A stretch of DNA of 36,028 nt, taken from positions 19,026 through 55,053 of the forward strand of contig JAHDDV010000002.1 of the NCBI GenBank assembly GCA_020629205.1, given 5' to 3'. Position 1 is the stretch's first letter. Every line of letters begins with the position of its first letter. Made by a program: the position numbers and the translations under genes. Shown in pieces: positions 1 to 8,586 of this stretch. The DNA comes from Chitinophagales bacterium. Its GTDB lineage: Bacteria; Bacteroidota; Bacteroidia; Chitinophagales; UBA2359. Below the pieces are notes generated by a model. It did no database searches and was not told the origin of the DNA. It saw only the letters and a list, made by a program, of their open reading frames with translations.

Positions 1-773
1 GAGGCAATTGCATCGCCAGAGATAACCAAGGTCAAACCATCTGCATCTCCATTGGAAATGTCTACACAAAGATCAACGGTGGCTGTATAGCAGAGATCGC
101 CGATTGCTGTTGCACTTGCAGTTTCGCAGCAGACGATATCTATGTCTTCAATTGGACTGGTCGCGTAACAGATACCTCCTAAATCCGCAGCCTGAGCATC
201 AAGTTCGCCTAGCAATGTCAGAGCCTCATCTATAGAGGTTGGGGCATCCGCACCCAAGGTCCCTGCAAATGCTATACCATCAGCCAAATTGTTAATACCT
301 CCTGCATTGAATAAATCATCGATAGCCTCACATGTTTCGCATGGAAGATTTGCACCAATTGCTAAGTTACAGATGGTGAAGCCACATCCACCGCTCAGCG
401 TTCCTATCAAATCATTTATTACTTGGATATCATAAGCAATTCCACCGACTCGCACTACATTACAAGTAGTTAAACCAAGAGCTACGGGATCGATAGTGAA
501 AGACTCCGTCGGACTGGGTGATTCCACTAAAACTAGAGATGTACCTCCAAGACCATCCGGAATTTCAATTGCCACAGCGTAGCTACCCAAATTGCCGTTG
601 TCTTGCGCATTAATAGTGATCGCATCAGAACCATCACTACATAAAGTTGCAGGTACCGTTACAGTTCCTGCTGAGGGCGTGACATTATCACATTGTCCCT
701 GAGCAAACAGTGCTGAATTGCAGCAACAGATGCAGCCTATAAGGACTAAAAACTGAAAGAAAAAATTTTTCAT
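1..773 (-). CDS. Secreted Cys-rich protein, N-terminal part (cut by window edge)
   Basis: An open frame runs from ATG at 773 to the left edge without a stop, which is why the ORF track lacks it. About 257 residues are visible. They begin with a signal peptide (MKNFFFQFLVLIG...ALFAQ) followed by a mature part rich in Cys, Asp, Gly and Thr (for example CDNVTPSAGTVTVPATLC, GGCGFTICNLAIG, CETCEA). The composition fits the beta-sandwich surface proteins of Bacteroidota, many of which end in a T9SS sorting domain, but the C-terminus is outside the window. I recognise no named domain. The Cys pairs suggest disulfides formed after export. Several nearby genes also encode exported proteins, but this one is separated from rpsA by a terminator and looks like its own unit. 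Confidence 0.8.
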   Translation of the reverse strand, partial: MKNFFFQFLVLIGCICCCNSALFAQGQCDNVTPSAGTVTVPATLCSDGSDAITINAQDNGNLGSYAVAIEIPDGLGGTSLVLVESPSPTESFTIDPVALGLTTCNVVRVGGIAYDIQVINDLIGTLSGGCGFTICNLAIGANLPCETCEAIDDLFNAGGINNLADGIAFAGTLGADAPTSIDEALTLLGELDAQAADLGGICYATSPIEDIDIVCCETASATAIGDLCYTATVDLCVDISNGDADGLTLVISGDAIA

Positions 774-1093
774 TGTATTCGTTGCGTTTTGTGAATTTTC
801 AATTTGCAGCCTGGCGCTAGTGGGGCAGGCAGATTCTTCGCTTATGCTAAATATCGCTTATGGATATACCGCTTAAAGTTAGTGAGATTTTGCAAGAGAG
901 TGAACTATTTAGCTGCAATATTGTACGAAAATGGGAAGCATGTCATCGAAAGTACTATTCGAAAATACTTTTTGAGGGAAAAATACCAGAAGAACTAGAA
1001 ATTATGTAACAATGAGCGGCGGTAATGGCAAAAGAAAAAGGGCCCGATTTCCTGAGAAATCTGGCCCTTCGTTTAAGTCAGACTTTTACTGAA
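774..1093. other. Intergenic region downstream of rpsA and upstream of the secreted protein
   Basis: This 320-base gap holds the rpsA terminator near 1028-1070 and presumably the promoter and leader of the minus-strand gene starting at 773. No clear TAnnTTTG box is seen for that gene. The 64-residue plus-strand ORF at 804-998 has no recognisable features and is treated as noise. Confidence 0.5.
1028..1070 (-). terminator. Rho-independent terminator of rpsA
   Basis: Read on the minus strand, AAGGGCCAGATTTC-TCAG-GAAATCGGGCCCTT is a long stem with one mismatch, followed by TTTTTCTTTT. It lies about 25 bases after the rpsA stop codon. Confidence 0.9.
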
Positions 1094-3268
1094 CTACTCT
1101 GCTGACTCGTCCTTATTGTCTTCGCTATTCGGTGTTTCGGTTGGCGTATCGGCTGAATCTGCGGGAGTCTCAGGTGTTTCTGGAGCGGCTGGTGTTTCTA
1201 CCACTTCTTCTACAGGCGCATCGGCTTTCGGCTCTTCTAGCTTGGCTTTGCTGTCTGCCTTTCCTTCTGACTTCTCCATTTCCTTCTTGAGGTTTCCGAG
1301 AACGCCCAGATCACCTAGTGTAGACTTCTCTACTTTTGGACCTGTCATTACTCGACCACCGCCACCGCTGCCTTGAGAGCGATCGCGGCGCTTCTTGCCA
1401 CCTCCGGAACTCTTGCTAGCGCTTTCTTTCAGTTCTTCAGCTGTAGGTACTTTCCAAACATCCATGTGAGAGATAATGATTCGCTTATCGTTGCGATCAA
1501 ATTCTCTGATACTGAAATCCATGGTCTCATCCAATTGAGCTGAAGCACCATCTTCCTTCTTCAGGAATCTATTTGGAGCGAATGCTTCCAAACCGTATGG
1601 TAGCGATACAATGGCTCCCTTGTCATCCTTCTTGATGATGGTACCTTGATGCTTTGAACCTACAGGGAAGACCTCTGCAAATGTATCCCATGGATCCTCC
1701 TCGATTTGCTTGTGTCCGAGGGAGAGCTTTCTTGCTTCCTGATCAATTTCCAGAACGACAACATCTAGCTTTTCACCTACTCTTGTAAACTCAGATGGGT
1801 GATTATACCGCTTTGTCCAGGAAAGATCCGAAATGTGTGCCATTCCACCGATTCCTTCTGAAAGTTCCACAAACACACCGTAAGGAGTGATGTTTTTCAC
1901 TTCACCGGAGTGCTTACTTCCAATTGGGAACTGATTTGAGATGTCCATCCATGGATCTGGAGTCAACTGCTTGATGCTGAGAGACATCTTACGATCTTCA
2001 CGATCGATCGTAACCACAATCGCTTCGTAGTTGTCTCCAACTTTGAAGTACTCTCTTGGATTAATTGGCTGATTGGACCAAGAAACCTCTGAAACGTGGA
2101 TTAGACCTTCGACACCTGGGGTAATCTCCAGGAATGCGCCATAGTCTTCGATGTTTACAATCTTACCATTGACTTTTGATCCAACAACTATGTCTTGTGC
2201 CAGCACATCCCACGGATGAGGCTGTAGCTGCTTAAGACCAAGCGAAATTCTCTTCTTGTCATCATCAAAGTCAAGTACTACTACATTCAGCTTTTGGTTA
2301 AGCTCCAGTAGCTCGCTTGGGTGGCTGATACGTCCCCAAGAGATATCCGTGATATACAATAGACCGTCTACACCTCCAAGGTCGATGAAGGCTCCAAAGT
2401 CTGTGATGTTTTTGATAATACCTTCCAATACCTGACCTTTCTCTAGCTTAGAGATGATTTCCATTCTCTGAGCTTCGAGATCGCTTTCGATCAAGGCCTT
2501 ATGAGATACTACTGCGTTCTTGATTGCCTCGTTGATCTTGACGACCTTGAATTCCATCTTCACGCCTACATATGCATCGTAATCGATGATGGGCTTGACG
2601 TCAATTTGTGAACCCGGCAAGAAGGTCTCCAAGCCGTATACATCGGCGATGAGACCACCTTTAGTTTTGCTGGTTACTGTACCAGTTAGTACTGTGTCAT
2701 TGTTGTGAGCATCCACAATTGCTTCCCAGGCACGGAGTAATTTTGCTTTTCTTCTAGAGAGGACAAGCTGCCCTTTTACGTCTTCTTTTTCTTCTACATA
2801 GACCTCAACAACGTCTCCAATCTTTAGATCTGGAGTGTCTCTAAATTCTGATGCGGAGATAAGTCCATCAGATTTGAAGCCAATGTCGAGTACTACATCA
2901 GAGTTGGTGATTGCAGAGACTGTACCCGAGATAATCTCGTGCTCTGTAATACTGGTGAAAGTAGAATCATACTCTACTTCCATGGCAAGCTGCTCTTCTT
3001 CGCTATAACGCTGTCTAGCTCTCTTTCCTACACTCCAATCAAAGTCGTCGTGGGCAACCGGTGTGTGGTCGATGACGATTCTCTTTGGGCTTGCTTCTTC
3101 GCTTGTAGGCTCAGTTGATTCTTCCGATGGGCTTGCTACAACTTCCTCAGAAGCAGGAGCTTCTGGGGTGATTTCGGCTTCCGGAGCAGTGACCGGATCC
3201 GAGCTAACCTCCGTTTCCGGAGTCGGATCAATTTGATCCTTCTTTTCTATTTCGTTCTCTTCTACCAA
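1094..3268 (-). CDS. rpsA: 30S ribosomal protein S1
   Basis: S1 binds mRNA on the 30S subunit and helps to recruit and unfold transcripts, which matters in Bacteroidota because Shine-Dalgarno sequences are scarce. The 724-residue product has an acidic Pro/Glu-rich N-terminal extension (about 1-110) and six S1 (OB-fold) repeats starting near residues 113, 195, 280, 365, 450 and 537, with motifs such as [17 protein letters not shown] and [16 protein letters not shown] Gly/Lys/Arg-rich patch follows, then a low-complexity acidic tail of about 90 residues. It is longer than the 557-residue E. coli protein mainly because of these two ends. The start is TTG at 3268; there is no nearby in-frame ATG. 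A TACCTTTG box lies about 45 bases upstream, and a terminator follows the stop. Confidence 0.95.
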   Translation of the reverse strand: MVEENEIEKKDQIDPTPETEVSSDPVTAPEAEITPEAPASEEVVASPSEESTEPTSEEASPKRIVIDHTPVAHDDFDWSVGKRARQRYSEEEQLAMEVEYDSTFTSITEHEIISGTVSAITNSDVVLDIGFKSDGLISASEFRDTPDLKIGDVVEVYVEEKEDVKGQLVLSRRKAKLLRAWEAIVDAHNNDTVLTGTVTSKTKGGLIADVYGLETFLPGSQIDVKPIIDYDAYVGVKMEFKVVKINEAIKNAVVSHKALIESDLEAQRMEIISKLEKGQVLEGIIKNITDFGAFIDLGGVDGLLYITDISWGRISHPSELLELNQKLNVVVLDFDDDKKRISLGLKQLQPHPWDVLAQDIVVGSKVNGKIVNIEDYGAFLEITPGVEGLIHVSEVSWSNQPINPREYFKVGDNYEAIVVTIDREDRKMSLSIKQLTPDPWMDISNQFPIGSKHSGEVKNITPYGVFVELSEGIGGMAHISDLSWTKRYNHPSEFTRVGEKLDVVVLEIDQEARKLSLGHKQIEEDPWDTFAEVFPVGSKHQGTIIKKDDKGAIVSLPYGLEAFAPNRFLKKEDGASAQLDETMDFSIREFDRNDKRIIISHMDVWKVPTAEELKESASKSSGGGKKRRDRSQGSGGGGRVMTGPKVEKSTLGDLGVLGNLKKEMEKSEGKADSKAKLEEPKADAPVEEVVETPAAPETPETPADSADTPTETPNSEDNKDESAE

Positions 3269-3312
3269 AATAGAGATTTTTAAAAGGTGAAAAAATATGG
3301 TTAAAAGTGGTG

Positions 3313-3320
3313 CAAAGGTA
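3313..3320 (-). promoter_or_regulatory. Bacteroidota -7 box upstream of rpsA
   Basis: On the minus strand TACCTTTG matches the TAnnTTTG consensus of the primary sigma factor of Bacteroidota. It sits about 45 bases before the rpsA start. No well-spaced -33 TTTG is obvious. Confidence 0.55.
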
Positions 3321-3399
3321 GCACTATTTAGCCACTAAACCTAGTGGAAATGTAGGTTTTATGCGGGACTTAAAAAAGTGAGAATATCGATTGAGAAGC

Positions 3400-3547
3400 T
3401 AGTGCCTTGGAACCAAATTGATGGACAGTGAGCTTCTCTTTTAGCCAGCTGAAGCGTGAGGAGGATTATAGCAGAGCTATAGGAGCGACGATAGTTAGCG
3501 GAAAGAGAAGCCATTCAAACCGTTCAGGAAATAGGTCCCGGGCACTA
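3400..3547 (+). mobile_element. MITE-like inverted-repeat element, copy A (TAGTGCC...GGCACTA)
   Basis: This 148-base element starts TAGTGCCTTGGAACC and ends GGTCCCGGGCACTA. The left arm and the reverse complement of the right arm share TAGTGCC, scattered matches across about 45 bases, and an identical inner block GCTTCTCTTT. The centre holds a small hairpin (TATAGC-AGA-GCTATA) next to GCGTGAGGAGG, which also appears in copy B in the opposite orientation. The last three bases on the minus strand are the TAG stop codon of cmk. The other end lies 131 bases upstream of the rpsA start. No transposase is present. A TA target duplication would be consistent with the ends. Confidence 0.75.
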
Positions 3548-4252
3548 TTCCTGAGGAGTGTTTTCATTGAACTTCTCAATTGTCCTACGAGCGAGATTGA
3601 GAGTCAATCGCAATTGGTCCTCTTCAGTCAGTTTTGTGTTATCTATCAATATGGCGTCATCAGCTCTGTATAACGGACTAGCTGCACGGTGGGTATCAAT
3701 GTAGTCTCTATGTTCAATGTTTTTTGCCACTTCTTCCCTTGACATCTCTATGCCTTTGATGCTTAACTCCTGAAAACGTCGCTCAACACGAGTGTCAAAG
3801 TCTGTGGTCATAAACAATTTAAGCTCAGCATCCGGAAGCACCACCGTTCCTATATCACGTCCATCCATTACGATGCCTCTTCCCATAGCAATCTCCTGTT
3901 GCTGACGAACCAAAAACTCTCGAACCTCAGGAATTGCACTGACCTCGCTAACTTCCCCAGATACAGCGGCAGAACGAATCAAAGAGTCTACATTCTTTCC
4001 ATTTAACACCGTATTAGAAACTTGCTCTTCCTCATTCCACTCAAATGAGATCTCAATATTCTGCAGTGAAGCTTTGACTCGTTCCACATTGTCATAATCC
4101 ACTCCATTCTGCAAAAAGTAAAGCGTAACGGACCTGTACATTGCACCGGTATCAATAAACACGTACCCCAGCTGACTGGCTAGCTTGCGAGCAAGACTGC
4201 TTTTTCCTGTACTGGAGTAGCCGTCGATTGCGACATTTATCTTTCTGCTCAT
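3545..4252 (-). CDS. cmk: Cytidylate kinase
   Basis: CMP/dCMP kinase phosphorylates CMP and dCMP with ATP in pyrimidine nucleotide salvage and recycling in the cytoplasm. The 235-residue sequence opens with a P-loop (AIDGYSSTGKSSLARKLA) and the FIDTGAMYRSVT substrate-binding segment. It carries the family hallmark GRGIVMDGRDIGTVV and an Arg-rich lid (RVERRFQEL). Length is normal for the family. The start is ATG at 4252. The stop codon TAG is the terminal triplet of the inverted-repeat element at 3400-3547, which separates cmk from rpsA. cmk followed by rpsA is also the gene order in many other bacteria, so the element probably inserted into an ancestral cmk-rpsA neighbourhood. Confidence 0.96.
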   Translation of the reverse strand: MSRKINVAIDGYSSTGKSSLARKLASQLGYVFIDTGAMYRSVTLYFLQNGVDYDNVERVKASLQNIEISFEWNEEEQVSNTVLNGKNVDSLIRSAAVSGEVSEVSAIPEVREFLVRQQQEIAMGRGIVMDGRDIGTVVLPDAELKLFMTTDFDTRVERRFQELSIKGIEMSREEVAKNIEHRDYIDTHRAASPLYRADDAILIDNTKLTEEDQLRLTLNLARRTIEKFNENTPQE

Positions 4253-4387
4253 GATAACACACTATTTTCAGTGACCTGGTATTCAGAAACGCCGCAATAT
4301 CGCTCAAATTACGTGTGATTTTAAGAAAAAAAGGGGATAATTACCGAAGCATAATTCCAAGCAAAATCCAAATTTCCCTAATCTTTG

Positions 4388-5626
4388 ATGCAGACACCTG
4401 ATATTCTTTTCTTTAGCATTGTTGCCATCATTCTGATTGAGTTTTTTCTCGGACGCTTTCTTGATTTCCTAAATCTAAGCAGTCATCGAGAGGAGATTCC
4501 TGAGGAAATGAGTGAATACTATGATGAAGACCGATACGCCAAAGCGCAAGCTTACAGCAAAGCCAATAGCAAAGTAGGCCTACTTTCTTCGGTCTTTGGG
4601 ACTTTACTGATCTTGATAGTTTTGTTCAGTGGGAGCTTTGGGTGGCTGGACCAGTTTATTCGAATCCATACGGACAATGAAGTGATGTTGGCCTTGCTTT
4701 TCTTTGGTACAATCTATCTGATTTCTGATCTACTTAGCCTTCCATTGAGTCTTTATCATGTTTTTGTCGTTGAAGAGAAGTTTGGCTTCAACAAGATGAG
4801 CCTTGGCACATTCTTTTTGGACAAGCTCAAAGGACTCCTTCTTGGTGCAATCATGGGCGGGGGCATACTTGCTCTTCTCACTTGGATTTACGCGCTTACT
4901 GGATCATCCTTCTGGTGGATAGCGTGGATCTGTTTATCTCTAATTAGCCTGTTTCTAGCAGCATTTTATACTTCTGTTTTTGCTCCAATCTTCAACAAGA
5001 TGGAGCCCTTAGGTGCTGGCAGCTTGCGAGATAGTATTGAGGCATATGCAGATAGTGTGGGATTTCCGCTTAACCAGATTTTGGTAATGGATGGCTCACG
5101 AAGGTCAGCAAAGGCTAATGCCTATTTTAGTGGCGTCGCTGGCAAAAAGAGCATCGTCCTATACGACACCTTAGTCGAGCAGCAAGAAGAAGAGGAGCTA
5201 ATTGCAGTCTTGGCTCATGAAGTGGGTCATTATAAACATCAGCATGTTTTGAAAAGCATGTTGATCTCAATTCTGCAAATGGGGGTCATCTTCTTTATCC
5301 TTGGAAAAGTGTTGGGCAGCGAACATCTATCACTTGCTCTCGGTGCAACGAAGCCTAGCTTTCACATTGGAATTTTGGCCTTCAGTATGCTCTATAGTCC
5401 CATATCCTTAGTTACCGGTGTTTTTATGAATTTCTATTCGCGCAAGAACGAGTTTGAAGCTGATGCCTTTGCCAAGAAAACACACTCTGCCGAATACCTT
5501 AGTACAGCACTAAAGAAGTTATCTGTAAATAATCTTAGTAATTTGCATCCACACAAGTTGTTTGTCTTCTTTTACTATTCACACCCTCCACTGTTAGAAA
5601 GATTGGCAGCACTAAGATCAGATTAG
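4388..5626 (+). CDS. M48 family membrane metalloprotease (Ste24/CAAX protease-like)
   Basis: This is a membrane-embedded zinc protease of the Ste24/CAAX prenyl protease 1 type. In bacteria such proteins are thought to act in membrane protein quality control rather than in prenylation. It has an N-terminal Ste24 region with several hydrophobic segments (residues about 5-25, 65-120, 150-200), the zinc motif HEVGHYKHQH near residue 278, another pair of membrane segments, and the third zinc ligand in NEFEADAFAKK near 356. It ends FYYSHPPLLERLAAL, typical of the family. The ORF track begins one codon earlier at TTG 4385; ATG at 4388 is more likely. The regulator gene follows after 21 bases, so they are probably co-transcribed. 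Confidence 0.92.
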   Translation: MQTPDILFFSIVAIILIEFFLGRFLDFLNLSSHREEIPEEMSEYYDEDRYAKAQAYSKANSKVGLLSSVFGTLLILIVLFSGSFGWLDQFIRIHTDNEVMLALLFFGTIYLISDLLSLPLSLYHVFVVEEKFGFNKMSLGTFFLDKLKGLLLGAIMGGGILALLTWIYALTGSSFWWIAWICLSLISLFLAAFYTSVFAPIFNKMEPLGAGSLRDSIEAYADSVGFPLNQILVMDGSRRSAKANAYFSGVAGKKSIVLYDTLVEQQEEEELIAVLAHEVGHYKHQHVLKSMLISILQMGVIFFILGKVLGSEHLSLALGATKPSFHIGILAFSMLYSPISLVTGVFMNFYSRKNEFEADAFAKKTHSAEYLSTALKKLSVNNLSNLHPHKLFVFFYYSHPPLLERLAALRSD

Positions 5627-5647
5627 CGGAAAAAACACTGAATCTAT

Positions 5648-6322
5648 ATGTTTTCCCCTGCCGAAGAAAATTATTTAAAGGCCATTTTTGCCCTGGCTGA
5701 AGCTCAATCAGGCGGTTTCGTCAAGACAAACTCCATTGCCAAAAAGCTGAACACAAGAGCTGCGTCTGTAACTGACATGCTCAAGAGGCTCTTTGACAAG
5801 GATCTTGTGTCCTATCAAAAGTATCAAGGCGTAAAGCTAACGGGACAAGGGGAGACCATTGCCAAACAAATGATTCGCAAACATCGATTGTGGGAGGTTT
5901 TTCTAGCAAACAAACTGAAGTTCAACTGGGACGAAGTGCATGACATTGCAGAACAACTTGAGCATACTCGCTCAGATGAATTGACAGACCGATTGGATCA
6001 GTTTTTGGGATTTCCCACGCATGACCCCCACGGAGACCCCATTCCCGACAAAGATGGTAACATTGCCATGCGTTATAAGCATACCTTGGCAGATTTGAGG
6101 GTGGGTGAGACTGGTTTAGTGGTAGGGGTACGCGAACATTCGACCCCATTTCTAAACTATCTGGACAAAATAAATCTTGTGCTTGGCACCGCAGTAGAGA
6201 TCATTCTCACTAATGACTATGACAACTCCAAGGATGTCCTACTAAACGAAACGACGCAACTGTCCATCTCCTACAAAGTGGCGAAGAATGTTTTAGTCGC
6301 TAAACCAGAAGAAGATGCCTAG
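5648..6322 (+). CDS. DtxR/MntR-family metal-dependent transcriptional regulator
   Basis: The 224-residue protein has an N-terminal winged helix (SIAKKLNTRAASVTDMLKRLFDKDLVSYQKYQGVKLTGQGE), a dimerisation and metal-binding domain (RKHRLWEVFLANKL...DEVHDIAEQLEH) with the usual Glu/His ligands, and a C-terminal FeoA/SH3-like domain from about residue 148. Family members repress metal uptake or activate efflux genes when bound to Mn or Fe. Which metal is used cannot be read from the sequence. No metal transporter lies next to it; the partner is the M48 protease gene upstream. The stop TAG at 6320-6322 coincides with the first three bases of the inverted-repeat element copy B. Confidence 0.92.
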   Translation: MFSPAEENYLKAIFALAEAQSGGFVKTNSIAKKLNTRAASVTDMLKRLFDKDLVSYQKYQGVKLTGQGETIAKQMIRKHRLWEVFLANKLKFNWDEVHDIAEQLEHTRSDELTDRLDQFLGFPTHDPHGDPIPDKDGNIAMRYKHTLADLRVGETGLVVGVREHSTPFLNYLDKINLVLGTAVEIILTNDYDNSKDVLLNETTQLSISYKVAKNVLVAKPEEDA

Positions 6323-6483
6323 TGCTACGCAAACTAAGTTCGCACCACGTTTAAGGGCTTCTATTTCTGTCATACTTCCTTGCTCGCCAGTCGCGTAGCT
6401 AAGGCTATACTCCCTTCTCGCGCCTCGGTTGGCAAAAAGATAAGCTCATTCAAACCATCCATTACTGTGTTCCCAGGGCACTA
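6320..6483 (-). mobile_element. MITE-like inverted-repeat element, copy B
   Basis: This 164-base element begins TAGTGC and ends GGCACTA. The right arm matches the arms of copy A closely (CATTCAAACC, AAGATAAGC, GTTCCCAGGGCACTA). The left arm is more diverged but keeps TAGTGC, GTTT and GCTTCT at the same spacing. The centre on the minus strand reads GCGCGAGAAGG...TATAGC..AGCTA, matching copy A, so its orientation is opposite to copy A. It begins exactly at the stop codon TAG of the upstream regulator. Confidence 0.7.
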
Positions 6484-6535
6484 GCTAAAAGATAAGCACA
6501 TGCAAACTATCCATCAATTAGGTCCCAAGGCACTA
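6432..6535 (+). repeat. Tandem duplication (2 x 52 bp) of the element's right arm
   Basis: Two copies of a 52-base unit lie head to tail: AAAAAGATAAGCTCATTCAAACC...GGCACTA and CTAAAAGATAAGCACATGCAAAC...GGCACTA. The second ends at 6535, where its final CTA is the TAG stop of the minus-strand bacilliredoxin gene. The second arm is closer in sequence to the left arm of copy A (CCTTGGGACC.AATTGATGGA) than to its tandem neighbour. Confidence 0.8.
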
Positions 6536-6949
6536 GCAATATTCATCAAAGGCGGTCATGAGCATTTGAGCCACTTGTTGAGCTGAACTGCCCTCAATCT
6601 TTTGACGAGGAATAAAGTAAACAAGCTCTCCATCCTTAAACAAGCCCATAGAGGGCGAAGAGGGAGGATATGGCACCATAAATTCTCTTGCGGTGTTGGT
6701 AGCGTCTACGTCAAAGCCAGCAAACACAGTTCCAGCACGACCGGGCTTCTTTGCTGAGTGCTCAAGCGCCAAACGTGCCCCGGGACGAGCATTCCCAGCT
6801 GCACAACCACAAACTGAGTTAACAACTACAAGGGAGGTTCCCTCTGAATTAAGAAATTGTTTCACTTCTTCTGGGCTGGTCAAGTCTGCAAATCCTTGAT
6901 CTGTTAGCTCTCTTTTCATTGGTTCGACAATCTCGGCTGGATATCTCAT
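6533..6949 (-). CDS. Bacilliredoxin, BrxA/BrxB (YphP/YqiW) family
   Basis: The 138-residue thioredoxin-fold protein carries the characteristic CGC motif (VNSVCGCAAGNARPGA, Cys47 and Cys49). In Firmicutes, bacilliredoxins remove bacillithiol from S-bacillithiolated proteins. Many Bacteroidota also make bacillithiol, so the same role is likely here, although no bsh biosynthesis gene is visible in the window. Length and the segment MVPYPPSSPSMGLFKDGELV fit the family well. The start is ATG at 6949. It is convergent with the regulator upstream, and the whole gap between the two genes is repeat-element sequence that supplies both stop codons. A TACCTTTG box lies 85 bases upstream of the start. Confidence 0.93.
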   Translation of the reverse strand: MRYPAEIVEPMKRELTDQGFADLTSPEEVKQFLNSEGTSLVVVNSVCGCAAGNARPGARLALEHSAKKPGRAGTVFAGFDVDATNTAREFMVPYPPSSPSMGLFKDGELVYFIPRQKIEGSSAQQVAQMLMTAFDEYC

Positions 6950-7033
6950 CTGTATTAATCTTTATTTTGATCCCAATATTTGTTTCTAACTAATGAAACA
7001 AAAACAAGGCAAGGGGGTTTTCCAAGTATCATA

Positions 7034-7041
7034 CAAAGGTA
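7034..7041 (-). promoter_or_regulatory. -7 box upstream of the bacilliredoxin gene
   Basis: The minus strand reads TACCTTTG, matching TAnnTTTG. It is divergent from the ahcY promoter about 100 bases away. The -33 element is unclear. Confidence 0.5.
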
Positions 7042-7136
7042 AGAACCTTGTGCAGGAAATTTCTCCACAGACAAGAAATTCGACAGCTTAAATTCTCTAT
7101 GTCGGGACTTGAGCAGCATGTTGAACTGAAAAAGCG

Positions 7137-7144
7137 TACCTTTG
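7137..7144 (+). promoter_or_regulatory. -7 box upstream of ahcY
   Basis: TACCTTTG matches the Bacteroidota -7 consensus and lies 37 bases before the ATG at 7182. It argues against the longer start at TTG 7161, which would leave a leader of only about 10 bases. Confidence 0.55.
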
Positions 7145-7181
7145 TGGCCGCTAATGGCGATTGAAAACAAAAAAATTATCT

Positions 7182-8495
7182 ATGTTGACTGTAGATCTTA
7201 AATTGACTTCCAAGGTAAAAGATATCTCTTTGGCTGCCTGGGGAAGAAAGGAAATTGAACTTGCCGAGGCAGAAATGCCGGGATTGATGGCTCTACGAGA
7301 GGAGTATAAAGGTCAGAAGCCTTTGTCAGGGGCACGTATCGCGGGCTGCCTGCATATGACCATTCAAACTGCAGTGTTAATCGAGACATTGATCGATCTT
7401 GGTGCTGAAGTAAAGTGGTCATCGTGCAACATCTTTTCTACACAAGACCACGCCGCGGCTGCAATCGCTGAGGCTGGCATCGGTGTATTCGCATGGAAAG
7501 GAATGAATGAGGAAGAATTCGATTGGTGTATTGAACAAACACTTTTCTTCGGATCTCAGGACCGACCTTTGAACATGATCTTGGATGATGGCGGTGATCT
7601 GACAAACATGGTATTGGACAAATACCCAGAGCTTGTCAGTGGCATTCGTGGTCTTTCAGAAGAAACCACTACTGGTGTTCACCGTTTGTATGAGCGTGTT
7701 GAGAAAGGTACTCTTCCAATTCCTGCCATTAATATAAACGACTCGGTTACTAAGTCTAAATTCGACAACAAGTACGGATGTAAAGAATCATGCGTGGACG
7801 CTATTCGTCGAGCTACAGATGTCATGATGGCAGGAAAAGTAGCTGTAGTAGCTGGATACGGTGACGTAGGGAAAGGCTCGGCAGCCTCACTTCGTGGTGC
7901 AGGTGCTAGAGTGATCGTAACTGAAATCGATCCTATCTGTGCGCTGCAAGCTGCAATGGATGGTTTCGCAGTTAAAAAGATGGTTGATGCTGTGAAAGAA
8001 GCGGATATTGTTGTAACTGCTACTGGTTGTAAAGACATCGTTGCTGAACAGCATTTTAGAGCATTGAAAGACAAGGCTATCGTTTGCAATATCGGACACT
8101 TTGACAATGAAATCGATATGGCCTGGTTGAATGGTGCATATGGTGACAGCAAAGTAGAGATTAAGCCTCAGGTGGACAAGTACACAGTTGACGGAAAGGA
8201 CATCATCATACTGGCAGAAGGAAGATTGGTAAATCTAGGATGCGCTACCGGGCATCCATCGTTCGTAATGTCCAATTCCTTTACAAACCAGACCTTGGCT
8301 CAGTTGGAACTTTGGAACAATCACGAAAACTATGAAAACCGTGTCTATGTTCTTCCAAAGCATCTGGATGAGAAAGTTGCCAGACTTCACCTGGCCAAAA
8401 TCGGTGTTGAGCTTGATGAGCTTTCTGCAGATCAGGCCGAATACCTAAACATCCCTGCTCAAGGTCCATACAAGCCAGAATATTACAGATACTAA
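7182..8495 (+). CDS. ahcY: Adenosylhomocysteinase (SAH hydrolase)
   Basis: The enzyme hydrolyses S-adenosylhomocysteine to adenosine and homocysteine, clearing the inhibitory product of methyltransferases. Visible features are [15 protein letters not shown] at the N-terminus, the substrate-binding segments [15 protein letters not shown] and [15 protein letters not shown], the NAD-binding glycine motif [20 protein letters not shown], and the C-terminal ending [10 protein letters not shown] that closes the neighbouring subunit's cofactor site. The ORF begins at TTG 7161, but the ATG at 7182 gives the usual N-terminus (437 residues). It is a single-gene unit with its own promoter box and a strong terminator. 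Confidence 0.97.
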   Translation: MLTVDLKLTSKVKDISLAAWGRKEIELAEAEMPGLMALREEYKGQKPLSGARIAGCLHMTIQTAVLIETLIDLGAEVKWSSCNIFSTQDHAAAAIAEAGIGVFAWKGMNEEEFDWCIEQTLFFGSQDRPLNMILDDGGDLTNMVLDKYPELVSGIRGLSEETTTGVHRLYERVEKGTLPIPAININDSVTKSKFDNKYGCKESCVDAIRRATDVMMAGKVAVVAGYGDVGKGSAASLRGAGARVIVTEIDPICALQAAMDGFAVKKMVDAVKEADIVVTATGCKDIVAEQHFRALKDKAIVCNIGHFDNEIDMAWLNGAYGDSKVEIKPQVDKYTVDGKDIIILAEGRLVNLGCATGHPSFVMSNSFTNQTLAQLELWNNHENYENRVYVLPKHLDEKVARLHLAKIGVELDELSADQAEYLNIPAQGPYKPEYYRY

Positions 8496-8534
8496 GAGCA
8501 GCAGGATTGATTGCTGAACTGTATAAAATAGAAA

Positions 8535-8563
8535 AGCAGCCTCATAGGGAGGCTGCTTTTTTT
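8535..8563 (+). terminator. Rho-independent terminator after ahcY (possibly bidirectional)
   Basis: AGCAGCCTC-ATAGG-GAGGCTGCT is a perfect 9-base-pair stem followed by a run of T. The reverse strand also ends in a T-rich stretch (TTTTCTATTTT), so it may also stop the minus-strand operon ending at 8587. Confidence 0.9.
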
Positions 8564-8586
8564 GTATTCTGGCAAGTTTTTATGTT

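Noticed and set aside
804-998. 64-residue plus-strand ORF between the left secreted protein and rpsA
   Set aside because: No recognisable domain, no promoter box, lies in the leader/terminator region and has the composition of random translated sequence.
3428-3673. 81-residue plus-strand ORF
   Set aside because: It runs across the inverted-repeat element and antisense to the cmk C-terminus.
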